A DNA stretch of 64,000 bases from Macrolepiota albuminosa (Eukaryota > Basidiomycota > Agaricomycetes > Agaricales > Agaricaceae): contig JAMWFC010000054.1 of NCBI GenBank assembly GCA_027475525.1, positions 1,232,468 to 1,296,467 on the forward strand, written 5' to 3'. The translations under genes were made by a program, and so were the position numbers. Of the stretch, positions 44,286-54,926 are shown piece by piece; positions within the stretch are counted from its first letter, which is position 1, and the number at the start of each line of letters is the position of its first letter. Below the pieces are notes generated by a model. That model did no database searches. It was not told the DNA's origin and saw only the letters and a program-made list of their open reading frames with translations.

Positions 44286-46890
44286 ACAGCATCTGGAGTA
44301 TGTGGCAGACGCTGCTACTGAGCAGCATCTACGAGTCATATTTGAATGACTATATAAGGCTAGCCTCTACCTCAAATAGAAGAAGTGCGAATTGTATGCA
44401 TCTAGTATAGACTGTCTTGGTCACATCATTGACAAAAAGGGTATTCACCCAGACATGGATAAACTTGATCAAATTTGAGAGTGGCGTACTCCATGCACAT
44501 ATAATGATATCCAGCAATTCATTGGACTTGTAAACTATATTGGTAACTTTTTGCCAGATATCACGGCATACACTGGGCCACTGATGGCCATGATCCAGAA
44601 TGGGTCCCCTTTTCACTGGAGACCATTGCATCAGCGGTGCTTTGAGATGATTAAGCACATTTGTGTGAAGATGCCATTAATTTGGCCAATTAATCCACAC
44701 ATCAATGAGCTCATTTGGCTCATATGTGATGCATCAAAGACTGGGGTTGGGGCCATGCTTGGCCAAGGAAGAATGTGGCAGACTTGCCAACCAGCAAGAT
44801 TTATGTCCCATAAGTTTATGGCTGCACAGCAGAACTACGCTGTACACGAGTTAGAAACACTCACAATCCTGGAAGCCCTCCTAAAGTAGGAGGATAAGCT
44901 GATGGGATATAAGATCCATATTATTATGGATCACAAAGCACTTGAGTTTTTCAAGATGCAAATGCACCTATCTCTGCAACAACGTCGCTGGATTGACTAC
45001 ATGTCGCAATATCAGTTTGACATCACCTATGTAAAAGGTGAATTGAACAAGGTGGCAGATTGCCTGTCTCAATATTTCAAGAGCAATACTCAAGATGACG
45101 TCCATGACACACATGACTATGTCTAGGCAGACAGATGCATTGACCTGGAGGGCAAAGACTTGCCCCTGCATAGGTTCCATGAAATCAAGGAACATATAGT
45201 TGAGCTATGTGCCATGCATGAGCAGAAATCACATCACAGCAAGTGACTGCAAGAACAGCAAGAAGCTTGTGATATCGAGGTGCAGATGCTGGTGGATCAT
45301 GAGGGTCTCCAGCCAAGCAAAGAAACGAGGCAAGAGGTGCCCCTTAGTGGCACTGAGATGACTCTCCAGCAGGTGCTGGATTCACAGGACCATAAGTCTG
45401 CACCGGCCGACCTAGGCAATGCACAATTTCACACACGTATCCAGCAAGAATACAAGGATGACAATTTCTTCTTAGAGATTCTGAACAATATCCAAGCGCA
45501 TCCATGCTTCAAGGTGGAGCAGCAGCTTGTCTACCTTACCAGACCCACTGGGTCCAAAGTCATCTGCATTCCCCGGGAGAGGTCATTGATCATGACTATC
45601 CTGGACTAGGCCCATAGAGTAGTGGGCCACTTCAGAACTCAGAAAACACTGGACTATGTGCGATGCTGGTACTGGTGGCCACAAATGGCCAAAGAAACAA
45701 GCCAATTCTGCTCAATATGCGAGCTATGTCAACAGTCAAAAGTATCAACATTGAAGCCACCAGAGAAGCTTCATTCACTTCCTATACCAGTCAAACCCTG
45801 GGACTCAATTGAGATGGACTTTATAGGTCCATTCCCAGAGTTGAAGAGTTTTAACTACATCTGGGTAGTGATCTGCAGAATGACCAGTATGGTCCATCTC
45901 ATTCCAGTGAGGACCACCATGACAGCTTTGAACTTGTCTTGGATCTATTTCAAGGAGATAGTGTGCCTTCATGGATTGCCAAGTTTGATCGTAAGCAATC
46001 AAGATGCTAAATTCACTTCCAAATGGTGGAAGGAGCTGCACAAGCTGCTTGGAGCAAAGTTGCTCATGTTGACATTGTTTCATCCACAAACGGATGGCCA
46101 GACAGAATGGGCAAATAGAAATATTGCACAAATATTTTGAGCGTTTGTACGTCCTGATCAGAAGAACTGGGTGGATAGATGTCCACTCGTTGAATTTATG
46201 ATAAATGCAAGCATATCTGAAACCACAGGGTATTCACTCTTTGAACTCAATAATGGCTATATGCCATCCATGATTCGTGAACTTCACACCAATGAAGCGA
46301 TTCATGTTGGAGTAAAGCAGCTTGCATGCAATGCACTAAGGAACTTGGCAGATGCCCATGAGGCAATTATAGAATCATGTGTATGGCAGACAAAACATGC
46401 AAATAATCGCAGACGTGATGATCTGGACATTGAGAAAGGGAACCTAGTGTACCTCTCAACAAAATACTTGAACTTGCCGAAAGGCAGAGCAAGTAAGCTG
46501 TGTCTGAAGTGGATTGGACCATATAGGGTCCTTGAGGCTGAGCCAAGCACATCTAACTACATGCTGGTAGGCGCTGCAAGTGCGCAGGATAGTCCCTAAG
46601 TTCCATGTGTCACTGTTGTGACTGTATTTAGCCAGTAGTGATGCGCTCTTTCCTAATTGCACAACTCTGGAGCCGTATGACTTTGGAACTGGTGATGACA
46701 AGGAATAGTTCGTAGATAACCTTATAGGTCATAGGTGGATAAGGGGAAATCTCAAATTCGAGGTGAGGTGGAGCTTAGGTGATACTACCTGGGAACCACT
46801 AGTGAATTGCAAAGATCTTGCAGCGATGGACAGGTATCTAGAGCTGCAAGGCGTGAAATGCCCTCACCAGCTAGCAAAACGTGCATAACA
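44286..46890 (+). pseudogene. Chromodomain gypsy pol remnant (RT thumb, RNase H, integrase, chromodomain)
   Basis: Starts in the RT connection (YASSIDCLGHIIDKKGIHPD, 44395; DIQQFIGLVNYIGNFLPD, 44505). RNase H: LICDASKTGVGAML (44740), NYAVHELETLTILEALLK, IIMDHKALEFF (44930), GELNKVADCLSQYF (45040). Integrase: zinc finger GHFRTQKTLDYVRCWYWWPQ then CSICELCQQSK (45625-45735), core IEMDFIGPFPEL (45810), IVSNQDAKFTSKWWKEL (45990), where the usual SDRD/SDRG reads SNQD, and LFHPQTDGQTEWANRNI (46075). The end carries a chromodomain: IRGNLKFEVRWSLGDTTWEP and MDRYLELQGVKCP (46740-46860). About eight in-frame stops and frame changes. A chromovirus/Tf1-type element; the YxDD core is absent. Confidence 0.8.
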
Positions 46891-47087
46891 TGTGTGGTGG
46901 TGGAATGTGGACAAAGTCCACTTTGATGGCCGGTGACTAACCAGGTGGCTACTAATTGTGGCTGTTGATGTAACTATGATTGCTGGTGAGAGACTGGGTA
47001 GCAGGTATTTGTGGTTGTTTACACCACTGGCAGAGTTAGGAGATTGTTTTTTTTTCTCTTTTCTCTCCTCATTTCCAATAAACATAG
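46891..47087. other. Gypsy 3' region, no gene
   Basis: Non-coding; GTGGTGGTGGAATGTGG at 46894 is purine-rich, and AATAAA at 47080 could serve as a polyadenylation signal. No LTR6 copy is found. Confidence 0.35.
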
Positions 47088-48716
47088 TTGACATGTCACT
47101 TGAAAATGGCCTATTGGGGGCTGCAAAAGAGTGATCAGAGCCTGCAAGGCTCTAGTAGAGGGGGGAGACCCCCAAATATACATGTGCAAGATAACCCTAC
47201 CCAGTACCAGAGGCAGCCACCATATCCAGCGGTGAGCCAGTATCAGTCAGCAGGTGTGATGAGAAACCACTTCCATATCAGATGCCCCTCCACTTGCAAG
47301 AAATGGAGGTTGATGACAAAGGGCACTACAAGCATCCAGAGGACAGCATATGCCATGAGTGCTATTACCAGGAACTATTGTCATGCTTGTTTGCATCGAT
47401 ACCAATGTATGCAGGTGCAGCAATGGGGCTGCCATCAGTGCCATGGGTGCACCGTCCCATGGCAGAGTTGTATGTGGAACCTGTGCCACAAGCGCAGGAG
47501 TTAGCAGTGCCAGATGCACTCCTGAGCAGATTGGAAGCAGCAGAACAGCCAGTCCCTGCAACTGCGTCCTTCCTGCAGGACAGTCTGGCCATGATGGTGA
47601 TGGAGGGATTGCTCAATCAGATCAAGCTAATGAAGAGGCAGCACGTCGCAGCGCTGGAACAGATCAAACGTGCATCTAAGTGCAAAGTTTCTACGTTTGA
47701 GGAACCAACCGCCAAGGTCAAGAGGGCCAAATATCAGCCCAGTCGACCAGTTGAACCTCCATGGGCTAGGATGCCATTGGCTGCAATTTGTGCACTCTGA
47801 GCAGCCTGCTCAGCCCATTGCCTCATCATCGCAGCTATCTGCTCCAGCCCCTCAGGCCTCCTCAGAGTCGCTGGCTGCAGTAAGTGAACCTTTGGCAGGA
47901 CTGTTGCTGGGTCAGCGGAAAACCACATTGTCTTGGGCCCCACCTATGGGGCCCAAATCCGTTGCTGTGGCGCCAAGAGCACCTATTAACATCATTCCTC
48001 ATGCTGAGCCTGGAGGGAGAACTCTGGCGCAAAATGTGCCTGCCTCTCTGGTGGCTCAGCCACCATTTGAACTGTCCACCCCAGCCAAGTTGGGGCCTTC
48101 ACATTGACATCATGGCCATAAGCCGCCTCTCAATGTCTCTAAACTGGAGGTGATATAGTTTCCAGCTGGCATTCCTGCTCATGCCAGGAAAGTCTTGATG
48201 TTGTTTTTGTTGCCCATTACTGTGCCCGCACTGCAGGCACACAATCCTGTGGTCATCTTGACCACTGACCCTTGCTCCCCAGAGCAATACAATGGTCTGG
48301 TGGTGACCTCGAGAAATCTGCCCATGCCTGGAAAAGGCAAAGCACCAGTTGTGTCCTTGTCCGACGAGAGCAACTACAGAGAGTGAAGCTCAGAGCACAA
48401 GGAAGAGGGTGAGGAAGGGGAATTGGCAGTGGACTGATTCCAATGAGTATCACACAATAAGCACATTGCAAAGAAAAAGGCGAAATGTGCCAAAGAGGTG
48501 CAGGCCCAGGATGAGTTTTTGGGGAAGATCCTCAATGGATTGGGGGTGAACTTGTGGGGCCTGCTCAACATCAAGTGGATGAACTCATGCTTCAGAGGAG
48601 CACTCAGCCACTGCACCTACTATTTGTATTATTTAAATGCTGTGCTGTTGGGAGCCAACACCAATCAGGTAGCGGCTTATGAGTTTTCTTCTGAGCACTG
48701 TGCTGGCATATTTTGA
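47088..48716 (+). pseudogene. Unidentified cysteine-rich and Pro/Ala-rich coding remnant
   Basis: Plus-strand frames change several times but composition stays protein-like. Frame 47282-47800 has ICHECYYQELLSC and a long helical part with MVMEGLLNQIKLMKRQH; the overlapping frame 47088-47504 has an alternative Cys-rich run (CHACLHRY, CHQCHGC, CMWNLCHKR). Downstream come Pro/Ala-rich stretches (ASSSQLSAPAPQASSESLAA), then NPVVILTTDPCSPEQYNG, and finally ILNGLGVNLWGLLNIKWM (48520). I do not recognise the family. It lies between the gypsy remnant and the Copia-2 integrase, where Copia-2 RT would be expected, so it came with an insertion. A captured host fragment or a gag/ORF1 of another element are both possible. 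Confidence 0.35.
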
Positions 48717-50647
48717 GCTGATCTCCTCAGAGTGACTGGTAAATCTGTGAGTTCAGGAGGCCAAGTAGCAGGGGAATTGCTCTCCAATGAGGCTTTCCTT
48801 AAAGGGTGCAACAGTCCATCAGACACTTGAATATGTGGGGCAATCTGGGGTTGAGGAGGAGGGATAGATGGGGCTGCAGGATTAACAGGGATCAGGGTCA
48901 AGAATATGAGGTCATCCTCATCAGAGTAAGCTACAGACTGGTGTCCCACTCCCTCTTCAAAAATAATGTTGTGACTAGTGATGATGAGACAAGTGTTCTT
49001 GTTGTAGAGGCAGTATCTATGGGTAGAGTAACCAACCATGACGTATTTGACAGATCTGGGATTGAGCTTTGATCTGATCAATTCCTCAGGGATCCTGGCA
49101 TATGCAATACAGCCGAATGGACATAAGTGTCCTACATCCTGCTTTTTGCCTGTCCACTTCTCCTCAGAAATCATGTCTAGATGTCAACTAGATGGGAGGA
49201 GGTTCCTGGTGTAGATTACCACTAAGCCAGCCTCAGCCCATAAGTTCTTGGGGAGACCACTATCTGCAAGGAGGCAACAAACTCCATCATACACAGTGCA
49301 GATTGATCACTTGATGACTCCATTTTGAAAACGAGCATAGGGCACAACAGGCTTGAAGACAATGCCAGAGGTCTCAAAAAAGGCCCTCCAATGCTGATTA
49401 ACCCACTCTGACCCATCGTTGACCTGGACAATCTTGACTGGGTTTCCAGTCTGCTGCTCTGCCTCTGCAATGTAGATCTTCAAAGCTGCTAACATAGTCT
49501 CTCCAGCCTTGTTCAAAAAAAATGCAGCTTGTAGCCTCAAAGACCCAGCATCTGTGAACATTATTTGATAGTTTGCCCCACCCAAGGAGACCATGCTGGC
49601 CGGCCCCCACAAGTCAATGTAGACTTTTGTACCTGCAGTAAGGATATCCTCTGATTCTCCATCAAAAGGTCTGGTTGTATGTTTTCCGTAGATGCAATCT
49701 TTGCAGATACCTGGCAGTTTGAGCTTTCCAGTGATGTTGAGACCTTCAACCATAGCTTTTGATGCCAACTTCCATATGGATTGGACACTCGCATGATTAA
49801 AACAATAGTGCCAGACATCAAGATCTGCTGGTCGGTTCAAGGATTGAGCTACTATGGCAGTCGTGGATTGAGGTGAAGTCATAGTCAGGGAGGAAAAAGG
49901 GTAGAAGTCGAGGAGGTACATGCAATTTTGCTTGCTTTCTACCATGAAAGCCTTCCCGCTGGGGTCACTAAATGTTGCTTTTCCCCCACCAAATAGCACG
50001 GAAAACCCAAGGTCATCAAATTTTCCAATAGAGATGAGGTTTGCAGATAGCTCAGATATGTGTAGGGTGCCGCTAAAGACAAGATTTGACTTGACTCTGT
50101 TAGTCATGACCAATTTCTTCACAGTATCTGAGCCCAGTATACGAAAAACTCCCCCGCAGTTTGCTGACACCCACTGCTTGGGGGTCAAATACTCCTCATA
50201 TGTCTCAAACTCTAACCAGTCAACAAAACAGTGATCTGTTGCTCCAGAGTCAGCATAAGTCAAGGTCTTTCCTCCTGCTTTGAGAGCAAATGTGTGAATG
50301 GAGATCTGGAGAATCTGAGCGCCTCCACTAATGATTTCAGAAGGTTCAAAGTTTGATTTGGCAACTAGTGCGTAGGTTGTGTACCTATCATAAAGATTCA
50401 ATGATGTGTTAGTGAGATTCACAGTTGTAGAGCTGGAGGTGGAGTTGAAGGGGTTATTTGAGGAATTGGTTGTAGTCTGGTTTCTTTGGCATCCAACATT
50501 TGGTGGGAATTGCCCCTTCTTTCCTCCTCCTTTCCAGTAACAATTTTCTACAGTGTGTCCCATTCTTTTGCAATTTGGGTTAATGCATACGGGTTTTTGT
50601 TGAGCCTGAGGATTTGTTTTTGCAAGTAGAGTGGACGACGCAGGCAT
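48677..50647 (-). pseudogene. Copia-2 gag end, protease and integrase
   Basis: Minus strand. 50647-49307 is open: zinc knuckle CINPNCKRMGHTVENC (50580, C-x4-C-x4-H-x4-C), protease TYADSGATDHCFVDWLEF (50255), gag-pre-integrase LDVWHYCFNHASVQSIWKLA with KDCIYGKHT (49830-49680), integrase core VYIDLWGPASMV (49625) and VQVNDGSEWVNQHW (49420). A stop follows FQNGVIK (49307), then after a frame change 49174-48677 continues with the integrase C-terminal region (GHLCPFGCIAYARIPEE, KYVMVGYSTHRYCLYN). Sequence homology to copia ends at about 48700, before RT. Copia order confirmed. Confidence 0.8.
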
Positions 50648-50958
50648 ATTACTTCTGGCTTATTCTTTTAGGTACTTCCAGTGGACCATAAAACCCACAA
50701 TGAGTTTGACCAATGTCTCAGCCATGTTGAGTGAAGGGACAATGAAATTCCAGGAGGCTAGAAGTGAGGAGATGACAATGGCTCAGAAATGGTTGTCCCA
50801 GATGTCTGCATCCTTTTCAATGGCCATATTCCACTTCTCATGGAGGTTCTTGATATGTTCTGAGAAGTTCACTCTGTTGGTGTATTTTGTTGCTCAAAGT
50901 ACATTATCAGCTGCAGTAGCTCCCAGGTCAGAGATGGTGCCATAATTTTCTTTGAAAG

Positions 50959-51336
50959 CTAACCAGGCACTGGCAGCTGAACCCGACATCTTGATTCCCA
51001 TCTCAATAGGATTTTTGGTGTTGGGCCAGTGCCCATGTGTTTAAGTTGGATGTGGATTCCACACTTCCCGTTTTCTTGATCTGAGGAAAGTGGGACTTTT
51101 GAAGATGGTGAGGAGCTGGATATGTCCTCTTTTGTGGCAGGGTATCGGATTGTACCATCAAGATATCCTTTTGCCCCTTTTAAACATGCAGCTAGAGTAA
51201 CTCGGTCTCTGAATGCAATATAGTTTGTGCCATCAAAAATGCACTCATCTGGGAATATGGGAGGGTTGTTTCCTCCAAATGTAGTGTTTGAAGTCATGTG
51301 AAATGTGAAGTTGGGTTGTTGTCGTTGTTGCAGCAA
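50959..51336 (-). pseudogene. Copia-2 gag N-terminus
   Basis: 125 codons: PDECIFDGTNYIAFRDRVTL and ACLKGAKGYLDGTIRYP, the usual copia gag opening (F-x-G-x-N-Y-x-x-W, here with Phe in place of Trp). 50648-50958 continues gag in other frames. The start lies 30 bp after the PBS. Confidence 0.65.
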
Positions 51337-51365
51337 TTTTCAGTGCTTAACAGGGTCATATAACC

Positions 51366-51706
51366 TGTAGAATGTAGCTAAGTATTGTGCTCTCAGTCTG
51401 TAGAATAGAACTCTTATATTGACCTGTAGAACGTAGCTAAGTATCGTATCTACAGGAAACAATAAACATAAGGATAAATAGGATAAGTAAGGTAGACATA
51501 CCCTCAGTCTGTAGAATAAAACTGAGGGTATTATTAAATGGTAATGCTACTTTTACTAACCCTTGTCAGTGGCTGAATAACTATACAGCACCAATTGAGA
51601 GTTTGCTCCACATGAGAGAGGAAAATGGGGAATATAAAAGGAAATGTATTAGTAAGCAGTTGCTTGCCAGAAACGCTGCTGCCACAGCTACGAGTCTATT
51701 GTAACA
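51366..51706 (-). repeat. LTR family 1, 5' LTR of Copia-2
   Basis: 341 bp; minus strand TGTTAC...TTCTACA. Palindrome 51498-51531 (ATACCCTCAGT / ACTGAGGGTAT). Direct repeat TGTAGAA(T/C)GTAGCTAAGTAT at 51366 and 51425. CTAAT duplication follows (51707-51711). PBS-like GGTTATATGACCC at 51353-51365. Confidence 0.85.
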
Positions 51707-51711
51707 CTAAT

Positions 51712-52440
51712 TAGAGGCTTCAACTGTGTGTGAGAAAGTGTCACCAATTGCCATGTGACTTTGGCATCATTGGCATAAATAACCCCTGGCAATCACCCAG
51801 AGAGTGATGAATGATGATCATTTCTGTTACAATGTTACAATTATGCTATCTACCTCTGCTAATTCATAGCTAAGTACAAATGCTGGCAACCTACAATACA
51901 GAGCTAAGAAGCGGGTTGATAGGCTGGATGTACAATACCATGCACAGGGAGCAGCATTGTTGGTATCAATGTATGTATTTTTGTAGAGTAGAACTTTTCT
52001 TGTATAGATTGTGTGTTAGCATATACAGTAGCAGGTTCAGGTTACAGTAGATCAAAGGTAAGATTATCTGAGGAAAATTTGACTAGGGTACTAACTAGGG
52101 TTGAAAAGTTTTTTAGGATAGGGCAGATGCAGTGTAAAGATAAGACAGGATTGGTAGGATTGGATAGAATAGGATAGAAAGAATGAGATAGAATAGGAAG
52201 GAAAAATGCAATGAAGTTTTTTAAGATACAGGGATGCAGTATAGAAGTAGGATAGGATAGAATAAAAAGGGTGGATAAAATGCAAAGATAGGATAAAAAG
52301 GATGGATGCAATATAAAGGCAGAGTAGAAAAGATGAATGCAAGATAAAGGCAGAGTAGAAAGAATATATACAGTATAAAAGTAAAATAGAAAGAGTGGAT
52401 AGAGTATAACAATAAGATAGAAAGAATAGATGCAAAGATA
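51712..52440. other. No gene; imperfect AGGATAGAA-type repeats
   Basis: 52100-52440 is made of diverged units around GGATAGAATA / GATGCAGTATAAAGGCAGAG. The minus-strand frames through it (52042-52567) encode hydrophobic repeats of Ile/Leu/Phe/Ser and are not supported as genes. Confidence 0.5.
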
Positions 52441-52725
52441 TTTGTCCTGGACAAAGGCTCTGGCTTAAATAGTATACAGTTGGACAAATAGCTCTGACTT
52501 GAGCAGTACATACTGAGACTCTTGAATCATTTGTCCTGACCAAATGGCTCTGACTTGAGCAGTACACACTTGGATTCTTGGATCATTTATCTTGGACAAA
52601 TGGCTGTGACTCTCACAGTACATACTTGGACACTTAAATCATTTGTCCTGGACAAAAGGTTCTGATTCTCACAGTACACACTTGGATTCTTGGATCATTT
52701 ATCCTGGATGATTAGCTCTGAATTT
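52441..52725. repeat. 56-bp tandem repeat, about five diverged units
   Basis: Units beginning ATTTGTCCTGGACAAA start at 52529, 52585, 52641 and 52697, with a longer first unit from 52441. Each holds the small palindrome TTGTCC(T)GGACAA and GCTCTGACT...CAGTACACACTTGGA. Units differ by 10-20%, so this is a real minisatellite. Confidence 0.8.
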
Positions 52726-53649
52726 CATCATTTCTACTATAGTTTTCCAGCAGTCTCTGTCTTTTTTGGGCTCTAGTGCATTCTGAACAGAAAAAAAAAA
52801 CTGTATTATTAAATATACATGATAAAATAATACTTTCAGACTCTCATACCTAATAGCTGGTTTTTTCATACTGAATTGCACTTTTAACATTTAGCTGTTG
52901 TAATGACAATCATGTTATGGACTTTTCTGGCATCTCCAGAGACATTCCAAGATGTCAAAATATATATGCCACCTTTTGTTGTCATTGTCATATTTGGATC
53001 TATCTCTGGCTAGCAACATCTCCATGCATATCTTCAATTTGGTGTTTGCCAGGGTCAAAGTCCTACTAACAAATATCCTTTCCATGCTATAGCTATTAAA
53101 GTCCACACTTCATAGCTACACAAGTTTTAAATGCAACTCTTTGCATATTTTTTAAGTGTCTCCCACTCCACATTAATGCCTGTTTTTTAACAAACAGCCA
53201 CATGTTATTTTTTTATTTGACTCATCCAAAATGTCCACATTCCTACTGGTGTGTATAGAAAAGGTCTCCACCACTGCCATTCGATATCTATGATAATGTG
53301 GGTCTTGGGCCATTTTCTAAGCTTAAACAGGGACTATTTGTGAATAAATTATACAGGACAAAAACAGAAAACAGTATTTTGAAAGTAAAGCTCTGCTACA
53401 TAAAAACAGTAGAAAAAAGCAAGTAATGATTTTTATAGACCTGAGGGCACAAGAAAATCTCTCTGAGGCTTGCTGACAGACAATAAGAGTATCTAGACAG
53501 ATATCATGCTTTATGCATGGAAAAAATTAAATATCAAATATCTCACATTTCTCGCATTTTGCTTATATGTATAACTATGTTAATTATGCTGGTTCTCCAT
53601 AATTCAGAGAAAAGACCTTCCCAGAAAATATCAGCATTTACCATATCCC
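52726..53649. other. No gene seen
   Basis: AT-rich. Short minus-strand frames 52699-52890 and 52915-53106 carry no motif, though 53100-52920 reads as plausible degenerate coding. Confidence 0.35.
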
Positions 53650-53947
53650 TGTCAGGGGACTCCTCATTTCTTCCTTTTCTCACTTCTTATCTCTTCACTT
53701 TCCTTTCATTCATTTGCTTATTTCTTCTGACATTATTTCATTTTACTGTTTCTATTCTTTCAGCACTATCTGTTAGTACTACTCTCAGCCCTTGAGATGC
53801 TCTGGTTCTTTAGCCACCATTCAGACAAGTGTGGGCCCCTCGGCACCACTTCCAGACTACTTATATAAGCCAGAGTTTGCCAGAGTTTGCTCCTTATTTG
53901 TGCAATTGTTTGTGTAGGCAATTTTTTAGTTTTTAAGGTTTTGTTGT

Positions 53948-54915
53948 TGATATAACGCTGTACCAGCAGTCAGGGACACAACATGCACCAGAAGTCAAAA
54001 TAAACATTTAATAATAAGGCTGAAAACTGTAAGCCTCCTGGTAGCAGTCTCAATAAATCATATCTCCAAAAACACTCCAATAAATACACAGACAGTACAG
54101 AACAAAGGGGAGGGACCAGCTCAAGCTATCAACTCAATAATAGTCCAACCACTGTAATGGGGAGGGGAAGCATGGGAGCTGGCAGAAGTGATGAAATGGG
54201 ATCAAATTGTGGTGATTTGGATCAAAGATCATATCTGACAATGACAGGACTGAAAGGGGAAAGAAAAGAAGCATGGAATGCAGGGAAGCGCTAAAAGGGG
54301 AAAGAAGGATCTATGAATGGGATCGTGCTAAATGGAGCTGAAAAGAAGCATGGAATGCAGGGAAGCGCTAAAAGGGGAAAGAAGGATCTATGAATGGGAT
54401 CGTGCTAAATGGAGCTCAAGCAAATGGGGAAGTGGCAATCAGAGACATCCGGAGGAATGGTGGAACTGGTGGCACCAAAACAGGCTTTCCAAAAGGGAAA
54501 TTGGACTATCAAATATGTTTTGGAGGCTGCGGAGTTGACAACAAAGAGTCAGGTGTAGATAGTGGTCTGTGCACTAGAAAAACAGTATAAATAGCCCAAG
54601 TTTAGTAGGGAATAGACAGGCATTTGATAGGCAAAGGCTCGGTGGTTCCCAGGGAGTGAATCACCTAGGCTAGAGTTTATTGAGCACTTCTCATTGGAAG
54701 TCTATTGGTAGACAAAGGCTCAGTGGTTCCCAGGGAGTGAACTGCTTAGGCTGGAGTTTATTGTGAACCTTCTTCTGCCCATCAGGATATTTGATATTCT
54801 GTGAAGCACCCAATACATCAACCTTATCATCAAGCACCAGTGTGGATTAGAGGTCACTTTCTAAGACTTCAAAAAAGCCCCACAACTATCAGTAATACTT
54901 ACACCAAGTACTACA
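53948..54915 (-). mobile_element. Solo LTR family 5, TTGT target duplication
   Basis: TGATATAACGC...GTACTACA, reverse orientation relative to 3673-4522. Flanked by TTGT (53944-53947 and 54916-54919). It contains a perfect 77-bp duplication at 54263-54416; without it the copy is about 891 bp. Confidence 0.85.
54263..54416. repeat. Perfect 77-bp tandem duplication inside LTR5
   Basis: Copies 54263-54339 and 54340-54416 are identical, and the other LTR5 copy has this stretch once. Probable assembly join. Confidence 0.85.
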
Positions 54916-54926
54916 TTGTACTGTAC

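Larger units (their letters stand above)
43605..46890 (+). mobile_element. Chromodomain gypsy element fragment in Copia-2
   Basis: A 174-bp LTR-like segment (43605-43778, TGTAACGGAGC...CGGTTACA) is followed by a gag-like frame and then a gypsy pol that lacks the RT catalytic core. No matching 3' LTR is seen before 48.7 kb. The insertion, or a rearrangement with it, has removed the RT domain of Copia-2. Confidence 0.6.
36634..51706 (-). mobile_element. Copia-2: outer copia element with CTAAT duplication, carrying at least three insertions
   Basis: Minus strand. 5' LTR 51366-51706; 3' LTR split into 42437-42774 and its last nine bases 36634-36642 by insertion of Copia-1. CTAAT at 36629-36633 and 51707-51711 is a perfect target duplication of the whole 15-kb stack. 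PBS next to the 5' LTR, polypurine tract GAGTCTGGGGGAG next to the 3' LTR (42775-42787, minus). Gag, protease and integrase lie at 48677-51336; only the end of RNase H remains at 43297-43604. Between them lie a gypsy fragment and an unknown segment in place of the RT domain. Confidence 0.8.

Noticed and set aside
52042..52567. Minus-strand frames encoding Ile/Leu/Phe/Ser-rich membrane-like proteins
   Set aside because: They are translations of AGGATAGAA-type simple repeats in several phases.
52441..52725. Regularly spaced repeats resembling a CRISPR array
   Set aside because: Units are contiguous and diverged with no unique spacers, and the genome is eukaryotic.
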